Shown: positions 1 to 8,393 of the stretch, piece after piece
Position numbering within the stretch: the stretch's first letter is position 1
Layout of the letters: every line of letters starts with the position of its first letter
Source of the DNA: Pseudomonas sp. FP1742
Lineage (GTDB): Bacteria > Pseudomonadota > Gammaproteobacteria > Pseudomonadales > Pseudomonadaceae
Reading direction: 5' to 3'
Length of the DNA: 64,000 nt
Assembly (NCBI RefSeq): GCF_030687145.1
Contig: NZ_CP117460.1
Span: forward strand, 558,001-622,000
Translations under genes and position numbers: made by a program
The notes under the pieces: generated by a model
What the model saw: only the letters and a program-made list of their open reading frames with translations
What the model was told of the DNA's origin: nothing
Databases searched by the model: none

Positions 1-51
1 TACAGCATGCCGCAACACGCGGCCGATGTGATTCTGGCGGAGCACGCTTAA
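1..51 (+). CDS. waaG: End of WaaG, LPS core glucosyltransferase I (partial)
   Basis: Only the last 16 codons are inside the window (YSMPQHAADVILAEHA, then TAA). The reading frame is open from base 1 and its stop overlaps the ATG of waaP (TAATG). The residues alone cannot identify a family. The name rests on position: in Pseudomonas, waaG directly precedes waaP, and such overlapping ends are usual there. WaaG would be the GT4 enzyme adding the first hexose to the inner core on the cytoplasmic side of the inner membrane. Confidence 0.6.
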   Translation, partial: YSMPQHAADVILAEHA

Positions 52-857
52 TGAAGTTGATGCTGGCTGAACCGTTCAAGAGCCTCTGGGCCGGACGCGA
101 CCCGTTCGTCGAAGTCGAGGGCCTTAAGGGCGAGGTGTACCGCGAGCTTGAAGCACGCCGGACACTGCGTACTGAAGTGGACGGCCACGGGTTTTTCGTG
201 AAGATCCACCGTGGCATCGGCTGGGGCGAGATCTTCAAGAACCTGCTGACCGCCAAGCTGCCGGTGCTTGGCGCGGGTCAGGAGTGGAAGGCCATTCAAC
301 GCCTGCAGGAAGTCGGTGTGCCGACCATGACCGCCGTCGCCTACGGCGAAAAGGGCAGCAACCCGGCAGACCAGCATTCGTTCATCGTCACCGAAGAACT
401 GGCGCCCACCGTCAGCCTTGAAGATTTCAGCATCGACTGGGTCAAGCACCCGCCCGAGCCCAAGCTCAAGCGCGCCCTGATCGCCGAAGTCGCGCGCATG
501 ACCGGCATGATGCACCGCGCCGGGGTCAACCACCGCGATTGCTACATCTGCCACTTCCTGCTGCACACCGACAAGCCAGTGACAGCCGAGGACTTCAAGC
601 TCTCGGTGATCGATCTGCACCGCGCCCAGACCCGCCCGACGATTACCCGACGCTGGCGCAACAAGGACCTGGCGGCGCTGTATTTTTCGGCCCTGGACAT
701 TGGCCTGACCCGTCGCGACAAGTTGCGTTTCCTCAAAGGGTATTTCCAGCAGCCGCTGCGTCAGATTCTGGCTGAAGAAGCCGGGTTGCTGGCATGGCTC
801 GAAGGCAAGGCCAACAAGCTCTACGAGCGTAAACAGCGCTACGGGGATGCGCTCTGA
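51..857 (+). CDS. waaP: WaaP, LPS core heptose(I) kinase
   Basis: This 268-aa protein is the usual WaaP length. It phosphorylates O-4 of the first heptose of the LPS inner core, using ATP, at the cytoplasmic face of the inner membrane. The kinase-like catalytic loop is visible as HRDCYICHFLL (residues 161-171), with Asp163 in the position of the known catalytic Asp, followed by the metal-binding segment LSVIDLHR (about 184-191). In P. aeruginosa this kinase is essential because core phosphates are needed for LPS export. The ATG overlaps the waaG stop and the TGA overlaps the ATG of the next kinase, so it lies inside a translationally coupled operon. Confidence 0.95.
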   Translation: MKLMLAEPFKSLWAGRDPFVEVEGLKGEVYRELEARRTLRTEVDGHGFFVKIHRGIGWGEIFKNLLTAKLPVLGAGQEWKAIQRLQEVGVPTMTAVAYGEKGSNPADQHSFIVTEELAPTVSLEDFSIDWVKHPPEPKLKRALIAEVARMTGMMHRAGVNHRDCYICHFLLHTDKPVTAEDFKLSVIDLHRAQTRPTITRRWRNKDLAALYFSALDIGLTRRDKLRFLKGYFQQPLRQILAEEAGLLAWLEGKANKLYERKQRYGDAL

Positions 858-1591
858 TGCCGGGCTGGAAGCTGGAGCCGGCGTATAGCGATCTGGCAGA
901 AGATTTCGGCAGTCTTGATGCGGTGTTTGCCCTCAACGGTGAGCAAGTGACCCGCGATCCACTGTCCGATGTCATTCGTGTTCAGCGCAATGGCGTCAAC
1001 TATTACGTCAAACGCTACGTCAGTGCCGGCAAAGGCCTGCGCCGGTACCTGGGCAAACCCCGGGTCAAAGCCGAGTGGCAGAACCTCAAGCGTTTCGCCA
1101 AGTGGGGCATTCCCACCGCCGAAGTGGTGGCCTGGGGGCTGGAGCGGCGCGGCGCGGCGTACGTGCGGGGGGCGATGATCACCCGCGAACTGCCGCATAC
1201 CGAAGACTTGTCGGCCCTGGCTAACCGGCATGATCCGAAACTGGCGGACCGCGCCTGGGTCGATACCATCAGTCGCCAATTGGCCGGTTACACCCGGACC
1301 ATGCACGACAACCGTTTTACTCATAACGATTTGAAGTGGCGCAACCTGTTGGTCGACGATGAAGCCCGGCTGTTCCTGATCGATTGCCCCAACGGCGATT
1401 TCTGGCACGGCTTCTGGCTCAAATACCGCATTACCAAAGACCTGGCTTGCCTGGACAAGGTTGCCAAGTATCACTTGTCGGCCACCCAGCGCCTGCGCTT
1501 TTACCTGCAATACCGCCAATGCGCCCGGCTCAATGCCGCGGACAAGAAACGTATTCGGCATGTGGTGAGATTTTTTGAGGGGCGCGAATGA
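857..1591 (+). CDS. wapP: WapP-like LPS core heptose kinase
   Basis: A 244-aa member of the lipopolysaccharide kinase (WaaP/InaA) family. The catalytic loop reads THNDLKWRNLL (155-165, Asp158) and the DFG-equivalent reads LFLIDCPNG (Asp176). A conserved VKRY (51-54) supplies the likely nucleotide-binding Lys. Position directly after waaP matches PA5008 (WapP), which is thought to phosphorylate the second heptose or a further core position; the exact site is inferred. It starts with an ATG overlapping the waaP stop (TGATG) and its end overlaps wapQ by 4 bases. Confidence 0.85.
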   Translation: MPGWKLEPAYSDLAEDFGSLDAVFALNGEQVTRDPLSDVIRVQRNGVNYYVKRYVSAGKGLRRYLGKPRVKAEWQNLKRFAKWGIPTAEVVAWGLERRGAAYVRGAMITRELPHTEDLSALANRHDPKLADRAWVDTISRQLAGYTRTMHDNRFTHNDLKWRNLLVDDEARLFLIDCPNGDFWHGFWLKYRITKDLACLDKVAKYHLSATQRLRFYLQYRQCARLNAADKKRIRHVVRFFEGRE

Positions 1592-2340
1592 CTGATTTTC
1601 TGGCTGCTGAAGACCGCGCGCTGCTTGAGCGTCATGGCCTCGGCACCTTCGACACGCTTTGGGCTAAACAGCTCGAAGCAGTGGATGAGCCCAACACCGG
1701 TCGGGGTGGTTGGAGCAGTGTGTTTCGACTGGATCTGGAAGGTCATGGTTATTACCTCAAACGCCAAAGCAACTACCTGACGCGTACCTTGCATTCGCCC
1801 TTGGGCGAGCCGAGTTTTGCCCGGGAGTTTCGCAACATCCGTCGTTATCGGAAACTGGGTATTCCGGCGCTGCAGGCTGCGTTCTTCGGTAAGCGCAAGG
1901 TCGAGGGCGAAGTCCGGGCGATTCTGCTGACCCGTGCACTCGATGGTTGGGATGATCTGGATTCGCTGTTGCAGCGCTGGTCGGACCTGAGCGCTGCGCA
2001 GCATTCGGCGATTCTCAAGGCCTGCGGACAATTGGCGCTGCGCCTGCACGGTGTGCGTCAGGTCCACGGTTGCTTTTATCCCAAGCATATTTTTCTCAAG
2101 GCCACCGGTGATGGTTATCGGGCTCAGCTGATCGATCTGGAAAAAACCCGTCCACTGCTGTTCGGCCGGCGTGATCGGGTCAGGGATCTGGAGCCGCTGC
2201 TGCGTCGGGCGCCGGAATGGAGAGAAAGTCAGCTGCACGAGCTGCTGGCGGTTTATCTGGAGCAGCCATTGAACAGTTTGCGGGTGGACCGCTGGGTGTC
2301 GCGGCTGACCGCGCGGCGCAGTCATAAGGAGACGCGTTGA
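1588..2340 (+). CDS. wapQ: WapQ-like LPS core kinase (InaA family)
   Basis: This 250-aa protein is the third kinase-like protein in a row. The region equivalent to the catalytic loop reads HGCFYPKHIFL (160-170), so the usual HRD or HND Asp is replaced by Cys, while the metal-binding Asp is kept in LIDLEKTRP (Asp183). I recall the same loop from InaA-type proteins, so it may be a lineage trait, not decay. YYLKRQ (about 55-60) would hold the ATP-site Lys. It overlaps the previous gene by ATGA and the next by TGATG. Function as a core heptose kinase is inferred from family and place (PA5007-like). Confidence 0.8.
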   Translation: MTDFLAAEDRALLERHGLGTFDTLWAKQLEAVDEPNTGRGGWSSVFRLDLEGHGYYLKRQSNYLTRTLHSPLGEPSFAREFRNIRRYRKLGIPALQAAFFGKRKVEGEVRAILLTRALDGWDDLDSLLQRWSDLSAAQHSAILKACGQLALRLHGVRQVHGCFYPKHIFLKATGDGYRAQLIDLEKTRPLLFGRRDRVRDLEPLLRRAPEWRESQLHELLAVYLEQPLNSLRVDRWVSRLTARRSHKETR

Positions 2341-3791
2341 TGCGTTTGTCCGAACTGAAAAACGCCGGCCGCAGTCCGAGCCTGCCACTGAGCATTCCAC
2401 TGGCCGATGCCGCAGGGCCTGCCGAGTTGCAGTTGCTGAATCTGCTGCGGGTATTGCCGGGGCAGCGTTATGTGGGCGCCGGTGTCTGGCGCGGTCGGCC
2501 AGTGTTGGCCAAGTTGCTGGTCGGTAGCAAAGCGGCGCGGCATTTTCAACGTGAGCTGGACGGTGTGCGTTTGCTTGCCGCTCAAGGGCTGACCACGCCG
2601 TTGTTATTGGCTGATGGCCTCAAGGACGGCGAGGGCGGCTGGCTGCTGTTCGACTTCCTGGAGGGCGCCGAGAGTCTGGGGGATGCCTGGAAACAGGTCG
2701 AGCACTTGCCCGCGTTGGCGGATGAACAATCCACAGTGCTGGCCGAGGCCTTGGGCGCCATCGGGCAACTGCATAGCAAGGGCCTGTGGCAGGAAGACCT
2801 GCACCTGGACAACCTGCTGCGCCATGGCGGCCAGCTGTATTTGATCGATGGCGCCGGGATCTGTGCCGAGACGGCCGGCAAGCCACTGTCGCAGCACAAA
2901 GTCCTGGAAAACCTCGGGGTGTTTTTTGCCCAGTTGCCCAAAGCGCTGGAACCCTTCACCGAAGAGTTGCTGGTGTATTACCTGCTGAGTAACGGCGAGC
3001 ATGCCTTGCCGATGGAGGCGTTGCAGAAGCAGATCGACAAGGTCCGCCGCTGGCGTTTGAAGGACTTCCTGATCAAGGTCGGTCGCGAATGCACGTTGTT
3101 CAGCGTCCAGCGTGGAGCGTTCGGTTTGCGGGCGATTCGCCGTGAGGAAGAGGCCGCGATGCTGCCGGTGCTGGCGCGCGCCGATGCCTTGCTCGATCAG
3201 GGGCACCTGTACAAGACCGGTGGCGCGGCGAGTGTCGGCAAGGTCGAGGTGGCCGGGCGCGCGTTGGTGGTCAAGCGTTACAACATCAAGGGCTTTGCTC
3301 ACTGGCTCAAACGTTTCTGGCGCCCGAGCCGCGCATGGCACTCATGGTGTGAAGGCAATCGCCTGGCGTTCCTGGGCATCGCCACACCCAAGCCGTTGGC
3401 GTTGCTGGAGAAGCGTTTTCTCTGGCTGCGTGGCCAGGCGTACCTGGTGACCGAGTATTTGCCGGGGCCCGACATCATCGAGCGCTTCGCGCCGTACGTA
3501 AAAAGTGGAGAGGCGCCAGAGGCTGAATTGCAGGCGCTGGATCACCTGTTTGCCGAGCTGATTCGCGAACGGATCAGTCATGGCGATTTCAAGGGCCATA
3601 ACCTGTTCTGGCAGGAGGATCGTTGGGCGCTGATCGATCTGGATTCGCTGTGCCAGCATGGCTCACTCAGCAGCTTCGCTCCAGCGTATGCGCGGGATCG
3701 GGCGCGGTTCATGCGCAACTGGCCCGAGAGCAGTGCGCTGTATCGTGTGATTGATCAGCGTCTGCCCAAAGATATCTCCAGCGCTGCCTGA
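2340..3791 (+). CDS. Double-domain LPS kinase-like protein
   Basis: A 483-aa protein with two successive kinase-like (RIO/Kdo-kinase/InaA-type) domains. The first has QEDLHLDNLL (about 151-160, Asp153) and LYLIDGAG; the second has SHGDFKGHNLF (Asp416) and WALIDLDS. Both loops keep an Asp and an Asn, so both could be active. It corresponds by position to PA5006. The chosen start is the ATG that overlaps the wapQ stop (TGATG); a TTG one codon earlier is also possible. No signal peptide or membrane segment is seen, so it should act in the cytoplasm on nascent core. The substrate is unknown. Confidence 0.8.
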   Translation: MRLSELKNAGRSPSLPLSIPLADAAGPAELQLLNLLRVLPGQRYVGAGVWRGRPVLAKLLVGSKAARHFQRELDGVRLLAAQGLTTPLLLADGLKDGEGGWLLFDFLEGAESLGDAWKQVEHLPALADEQSTVLAEALGAIGQLHSKGLWQEDLHLDNLLRHGGQLYLIDGAGICAETAGKPLSQHKVLENLGVFFAQLPKALEPFTEELLVYYLLSNGEHALPMEALQKQIDKVRRWRLKDFLIKVGRECTLFSVQRGAFGLRAIRREEEAAMLPVLARADALLDQGHLYKTGGAASVGKVEVAGRALVVKRYNIKGFAHWLKRFWRPSRAWHSWCEGNRLAFLGIATPKPLALLEKRFLWLRGQAYLVTEYLPGPDIIERFAPYVKSGEAPEAELQALDHLFAELIRERISHGDFKGHNLFWQEDRWALIDLDSLCQHGSLSSFAPAYARDRARFMRNWPESSALYRVIDQRLPKDISSAA

Positions 3792-3809
3792 ATCGGGTCG
3801 TCGACCCTG

Positions 3810-3871
3810 TCGCGGGCAAGTCCGCTCCCGCAAGGTTAGCGCCGAACCTGTGGGAGCGCGCTTGCCCGCGA
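3810..3871. repeat. Paired REP palindrome
   Basis: Two inverted copies of the Pseudomonas REP core: TCGCGGGCAAGTCCGCTCCC on the left and GGGAGCGCGCTTGCCCGCGA on the right, about 16 bases apart. It lies after the kinase operon and may act as its transcription or mRNA 3'-end structure. Confidence 0.9.
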
Positions 3872-4003
3872 TGGTGCCAGATCAGTCTCCCGAGATCTGG
3901 CGGACAAGTTCTTGTGAATCGTCCTACATGATCTGCAGAGGCCATGAACTGTGCCCTGAATAGCCACGATGCTAGTTTGCCTGAGGTTTTCGGAGGGCAG
4001 ACT

Positions 4004-4339
4004 TTGACGATAAAAATGGCTGTATTGCTGAGCACTTTCTCATTGGCGCTATCCGGCTGCGGAACCTCTGTTACGGTGCTGCAGGACGATGAAGAGGCCG
4101 CCCGTAGCCTCAGGAAACAAAAGACCTACTGCCAGTCCATCCCTCGTATCTATAGCGGTCTGGCTCACGACTTTTGCCTTCTGCATGCGCCGCCTGATCC
4201 CACCGGGATTCTGGTTCCATTCGTATTGCTGGATTTGACCTTGTCCGGTGTACTGGACACCGTTGTCTTGCCGTACACGATTTACCGGCAGGCAACGGAC
4301 GGCAATTTGCGGATTTACTGGCGGCCAGGTCGTGGCTAA
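4004..4339 (+). CDS. YceK/YidQ-like small lipoprotein
   Basis: A 111-aa predicted lipoprotein. The chosen TTG start has a strong GGAGG site 7 bases upstream (3992-3996) and gives a short charged N-terminus, a hydrophobic stretch and the lipobox LSGC, with lipidated Cys near residue 19. An ATG at 4016 and an upstream ATG at 3944 are less well placed. The mature part holds CQSIPRIYSGLAHDFCLL and a hydrophobic region FVLLDLTLSGVLDTVVLPYT, the pattern of the YceK/YidQ (DUF1375) family. The role of that family is unknown. Lower GC than the LPS genes beside it and absence here in P. aeruginosa (from memory) suggest an accessory gene. Confidence 0.75.
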   Translation: MTIKMAVLLSTFSLALSGCGTSVTVLQDDEEAARSLRKQKTYCQSIPRIYSGLAHDFCLLHAPPDPTGILVPFVLLDLTLSGVLDTVVLPYTIYRQATDGNLRIYWRPGRG

Positions 4340-4420
4340 GCAGGGAGAGAGCGTCCAGCCCGTCATAGAAAGCACGGCTATGTGTAATTGACGGGTGTAG
4401 TCGCTCTTGTCAGCCAGAAT

Positions 4421-5221
4421 CTAGTTGAGTGCGAACTGGACAGGCCGTGTATTCCATTGCAAGTCCGGGTCTCCTTCGGCTCCTAGCCAAATGATGTATT
4501 GGACGCTGCACGTGCATCCTGCATAGGGCATATAGGCGTGAGGCGGGATCATGAATATGAAGGGCTCGGTCGGTCGGGGTGCGGGGACAGTTTCCACGTG
4601 TTGGAAAATCTGTTCGGAATTGATCGTCACAGTCCACCTGAGGGACGAGGCGTTGTATTCGCGCAAATTCTCTATGAGCGGTACGCTCGTTGTCAGACCG
4701 CTGGGGTAGTCAGAGATCGGGAGTACGTTGCCGATCAGTCCTTCGACAATGGCCCGCGGGTATTTCAGCTCAGGCACCACTTCTGCCTCTAGCACGGGGG
4801 AGCCGGTTTCGTTGCCATTCAGCACGATTGTGTAGCTGATTTTTACCTTCTTGCCGATAAACCTTTCGATTTCATCGGCAGTGAATTCGAGCGGTTGATC
4901 ATTCCCGGGATCGGTGATCGGAACAGGTTTGAAGTCATGGGAGGCAGAGCCATCCATGGCAGTCCAGTTGACGACAGCATTGGCGCCTTCATCCGACTTG
5001 CGGGTGTTGATCAGTACGAAGGTCCGCAAATCCTTTGCCACCTCCATCGGCAAAATAACCCCCCATTTGTCTGCCCCCCAAAAGTACCGGGGCAGCCCCG
5101 TGTGCACGGTTCTATAGCCCAGAACAGGTGGGCCAAGGGTTCCGCCAGTGCGAGGCGCCAATGTTTTTGAGTGAGGGGTATGGGAAAAGCCCACTACGTG
5201 ATCGCCTGGTATCTCCACCAT
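4421..5221 (-). CDS. Unrecognised 266-aa protein
   Basis: I do not recognise this protein. The chosen ATG has AAGGAG 9 bases upstream; a GTG one codon earlier is equally possible, and an ATG at 5293 would add 24 residues without a clear ribosome site. The sequence has no signal peptide or membrane helix. It is rich in Pro, Thr and Val with alternating hydrophobic residues (for example KKVKISYTIVLNG and LRWTVTINSEQ), which suggests two or more beta-sandwich (Ig-like) modules, and it ends in WNTRPVQFALN. GC is lower than the neighbours. It interrupts the LPS locus on the opposite strand, so it was probably acquired. A role in surface or secreted structures is only a guess. Confidence 0.7.
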   Translation of the reverse strand: MVEIPGDHVVGFSHTPHSKTLAPRTGGTLGPPVLGYRTVHTGLPRYFWGADKWGVILPMEVAKDLRTFVLINTRKSDEGANAVVNWTAMDGSASHDFKPVPITDPGNDQPLEFTADEIERFIGKKVKISYTIVLNGNETGSPVLEAEVVPELKYPRAIVEGLIGNVLPISDYPSGLTTSVPLIENLREYNASSLRWTVTINSEQIFQHVETVPAPRPTEPFIFMIPPHAYMPYAGCTCSVQYIIWLGAEGDPDLQWNTRPVQFALN

Positions 5222-5420
5222 CACATGCTGCTCCTTGTTTCTGTGGGGTGTGTGAATACATTGCGCGGAAGGAGGGGGGCTGGCTACTGACATAAGTAAC
5301 AGTTATTTAGATTGAACGAACGATCTTGATGGCTGACGCTATGCTGATTCGTTATAAGCGCGCAGGTCTTTCACTCTGCGCCGATGCGTTCAAACCAATG
5401 TCAGCCTGACTAACATTCCT

Positions 5421-5429
5421 TGCTATAAT
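5421..5429 (+). promoter_or_regulatory. Extended -10 promoter upstream of wapO
   Basis: TGCTATAAT is a perfect extended -10 (TGn plus TATAAT), lying 93 bases before the GTG start of the carbamoyltransferase. A good -35 is not evident, as is usual for extended -10 promoters. It would restart transcription of the LPS operon after the inserted genes. Confidence 0.6.
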
Positions 5430-5521
5430 CCCGCCCTTTAGCTGTCTCTCGCCCCTTGCGAGGACACATTAATTTCTGAGGCGCGTTGCGCCTGCATGCA
5501 GACTAAAGAGGCTAGACCCCT

Positions 5522-7279
5522 GTGGCATTGACGATTCTTGGCCTGTCCGGCGCCCTTAGCCATGATCCTTCCGCAGCCTTGTATATCGACGGCAAGCTGG
5601 TCGCGGCGGCTGAAGAAGAGCGCTTCGTGCGCGATAAACATGCAAAGAACCGCATGCCTTACGAATCGGCGAAGTTCTGCCTTGAACAGGCGGGAATCAA
5701 GCCATCCGACGTTGATGTGGTGGCGATTCCGTTCGCGCCGATCAGCCTGTTCGGCAAAGCTCGCTGGCACTACGCCAAGCGTTACTGGTACGCCCCGGAC
5801 CGCGCCCTCGACGCGATCCTGATGGGCAACCGTCGCTACAAGCGCTATCGCAACAAGATTGTCTGGTGCCTCGAGCAACTGGGCTTCGATCCGAAGAAAA
5901 TCAAGATCGAGCCGGTCGAGCACCACCTGGCCCACGCCTCCAGTGCTTATCACTGCTCCGGTTTCAAAGAGAAAACCGCGATCCTGGGGATCGACGGCAA
6001 GGGCGAGTACGCTACGACCTTCTTCGGCTATGGCGAAAACGGCAAAATTCACAAGATCAAGGAATTCTTCGATCCGGACTCCCTCGGCGGCCTGTACGGC
6101 GCGATCACCGAGTTCCTCGGTTTCGAGATGCTCGACGGTGAATTCAAGGTCATGGGCATGGCGCCTTACGGCGATGCCAGCAAATACGATTTCTCCCGTC
6201 TGGCCTCGTTCGAGAACGGCGAGCTGGTGATCAACACCGACTACGCCAACGTCATCGGCCTGCGTCGTTATAAAGAGAAGGGCAAGGGTTTCTACTTCTC
6301 GCCGAAGCTGATCGAGTGGCTGGGTCCGAAACGCGAAGGCGACATCGCCGACGAGCCTTACATTCACTACGCCGCGAGCATGCAAGCGCTGTTCGAGAAA
6401 CTGGCGTTGCAGATGATCGACCACTACCTGGGCGATGTGCTCAAGGAAACCGGCAAGCTGGCCTTCGCCGGTGGTTGTGCGTTGAACGTCAAGCTGAACC
6501 AGAAAATCATCGCCCGCGACGACATCAAAGAGCTGTTCGTCCAGCCTGCTTCCGGCGATGCCGGTACCGCGGTCGGCGCGGCGGCTTACGTGTCCCACGC
6601 CCGTGGTGTACCGGTCGAGAAGATGGAACACGTCTACCTTGGCCCGTCCTACAGCAACGAAGACGTGATCGCGGCCTGCGCCCGTCACGCCGACAAACCG
6701 AAGTGGCGCAAGCTCGACAACATGCCGGAGCAGATCGCCAAAATCATGGTCGATGGCAACCCGGTGGCCTGGTTCCAGGGCCGCATGGAATTCGGTCCGC
6801 GCGCCTTGGGCGGTCGTTCGATCATTGGCTGCCCGAGCGTGGCCGGTGTGGCGGATCGCATCAACCATCAAATCAAGTTCCGCGAGCGCTGGAGGCCTTT
6901 CTGCCCGTCGATGCTCGACACCGTTGCACCGCAGATGATCAAGATCGATCACCCGGCACCGTTCATGACTTTCACCTTCGAAGTGGCTGAAGAGTGGAAA
7001 ACCCGCGTGCCGGAAGTCGTCCATGAAGACGGCACGTCTCGGGCCCAGGTGCTCAAGCGCGAATACAACCCGCGCTACTACGACATGATGAAGGCGCTGG
7101 AAGTGCTGACCGGTAACGGCGTGTCGCTGAACACCTCGCTCAACCGTCGTGGCGAGCCGATGATCTGCTCGCCGACCGATGCCTTGAATATGTTCTTCGG
7201 CTCCGACCTGCAGTACCTGATCATGGAAGACATTCTGGTGGTCAAAGAAGGTGCGGACGCTTATGACACGCTCGGCTGA
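5522..7279 (+). CDS. wapO: LPS core carbamoyltransferase (WapO-like)
   Basis: A 585-aa NodU/CmcH-family carbamoyltransferase. The N-terminal Kae1-like domain shows GLSGALSHDPSAAL (about 7-20), the metal-binding VEHHLAHASSAY (about 132-143) and GIDGKGEYATTFFGY (about 156-170). The C-terminal domain holds GRMEFGPRALGGRSI and LNTSLNRRGEPM, typical of the family. It transfers a carbamoyl group from carbamoyl phosphate, by way of carbamoyl-AMP, to a sugar. In P. aeruginosa the equivalent gene modifies the second heptose of the core. Start is GTG at 5522; the ribosome site is weak. It overlaps the next gene by 17 bases. Confidence 0.88.
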   Translation: MALTILGLSGALSHDPSAALYIDGKLVAAAEEERFVRDKHAKNRMPYESAKFCLEQAGIKPSDVDVVAIPFAPISLFGKARWHYAKRYWYAPDRALDAILMGNRRYKRYRNKIVWCLEQLGFDPKKIKIEPVEHHLAHASSAYHCSGFKEKTAILGIDGKGEYATTFFGYGENGKIHKIKEFFDPDSLGGLYGAITEFLGFEMLDGEFKVMGMAPYGDASKYDFSRLASFENGELVINTDYANVIGLRRYKEKGKGFYFSPKLIEWLGPKREGDIADEPYIHYAASMQALFEKLALQMIDHYLGDVLKETGKLAFAGGCALNVKLNQKIIARDDIKELFVQPASGDAGTAVGAAAYVSHARGVPVEKMEHVYLGPSYSNEDVIAACARHADKPKWRKLDNMPEQIAKIMVDGNPVAWFQGRMEFGPRALGGRSIIGCPSVAGVADRINHQIKFRERWRPFCPSMLDTVAPQMIKIDHPAPFMTFTFEVAEEWKTRVPEVVHEDGTSRAQVLKREYNPRYYDMMKALEVLTGNGVSLNTSLNRRGEPMICSPTDALNMFFGSDLQYLIMEDILVVKEGADAYDTLG

Positions 7280-8393
7280 ACGCCATGTGCTGCAGTTCTG
7301 TCACGGCTATGACGGGCCGTTTCTGGACTGCGCGCGGCAGTACGCCAGCCTGTTCGCGGGGACCGGTTATCGAGTGACCACGGTGTTTCTGACCGGGGCT
7401 GCCGATGCCGAAGTCGCCGCGAGCTGCGCTTCCGATGAAGTGCTGTTCATGGAATACAGCTCCAAGGCCATTCGTGGCCTGAAGCTGGGCGCCATCGGCG
7501 ATCTGCGCAAGATCGCCGCCTCGCGCAATTTCAGTTTCTGCATTGCTCACCGTTTCAAACCGATCTACATCGCCTTGCTCGGCACTTCGTTGCCGGTCAT
7601 TGGCGTGCATCACGCATTTGGCGATTACCAGCGCGGCACCCGCAAACTGTTCGCGCACATATTCCGCAAGCGCCTGAGCCTGCTCGGGGTCTCCGATGCG
7701 GTGCGTGACGACATGCGTCGTTGCTTGCCGAAATGGCCAGTCGAGCGGATTCAGACGCTCTATAACCGTATTGACGTATCTGCGTTGCAGACCAGTCAGG
7801 TATCGGTCCGCGAGGCTCGGGAAACCCTCGGTCTGTCGATGGATGCCTGGATTGTCGGCAATGTCGGGCGCCTGCATCCGGACAAGGATCAGACCACGCT
7901 GCTGCATGGTTTTGCCGAGGCATTGCCGGGGTTGCCGGCCAACAGTCAGTTGGTGATCCTGGGCAGTGGTCGCCTGGAACAGGACCTCAAGGCCCTGGCG
8001 CGTGAACTGGGTATTGGCGATCGCGTGCTGTTCCTCGGCCAGGTGCCCGAGGCGCGACGTTACTTCCGCGCTTTCGATGTGTTTGCCCTGAGTTCTGATA
8101 ACGAGCCGTTCGGCATGGTGTTGCTGGAGGCCATGGCCGCCGGTGTGCCGTTGCTCGCCAGCGCGTGTGGCGGAGCCAGGGAAGTGGTCGAAGGCGTGGG
8201 CATTCTGTTTCCGCAGGGAGATGCCGGGCACCTGGCGCAAGGGCTGCAGCATCTGGCCGCGATGGACGAGCAGCAACGTCGTCAGTGTGCCGAGCTGATG
8301 TTCGACCGCTTGCGCGAGCGCTTTTCCGATCGCGCGGTGCGCGAAGCTTTCTGGCATTTGCCGCACGTTACCGAACTGGCACCGAGGGGCTGA
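7263..8393 (+). CDS. wapH: GT4 glycosyltransferase of the LPS core (WapH-like)
   Basis: A 376-aa two-domain GT-B glycosyltransferase. The N-terminal part lacks a clear motif but is followed by the GT4 nucleotide-sugar domain: VGNVGRLHPDKDQTTLL (about 200-216) and SSDNEPFGMVLLEAMAAGVP with the EX7E-type pair. It probably adds a hexose to the outer core from a UDP-sugar. Start chosen as the ATG at 7263, with AAGAAGG upstream, overlapping the end of wapO; a GTG at 7251 is possible. The stop overlaps the ATG of mig-14 (TGATG). Position equals PA5004 (wapH). Confidence 0.85.
   Translation: MTRSAERHVLQFCHGYDGPFLDCARQYASLFAGTGYRVTTVFLTGAADAEVAASCASDEVLFMEYSSKAIRGLKLGAIGDLRKIAASRNFSFCIAHRFKPIYIALLGTSLPVIGVHHAFGDYQRGTRKLFAHIFRKRLSLLGVSDAVRDDMRRCLPKWPVERIQTLYNRIDVSALQTSQVSVREARETLGLSMDAWIVGNVGRLHPDKDQTTLLHGFAEALPGLPANSQLVILGSGRLEQDLKALARELGIGDRVLFLGQVPEARRYFRAFDVFALSSDNEPFGMVLLEAMAAGVPLLASACGGAREVVEGVGILFPQGDAGHLAQGLQHLAAMDEQQRRQCAELMFDRLRERFSDRAVREAFWHLPHVTELAPRG

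Noticed and set aside
5438..7024. Minus-strand frame opposite the carbamoyltransferase
   Set aside because: No family features, overlaps the well-supported wapO completely.
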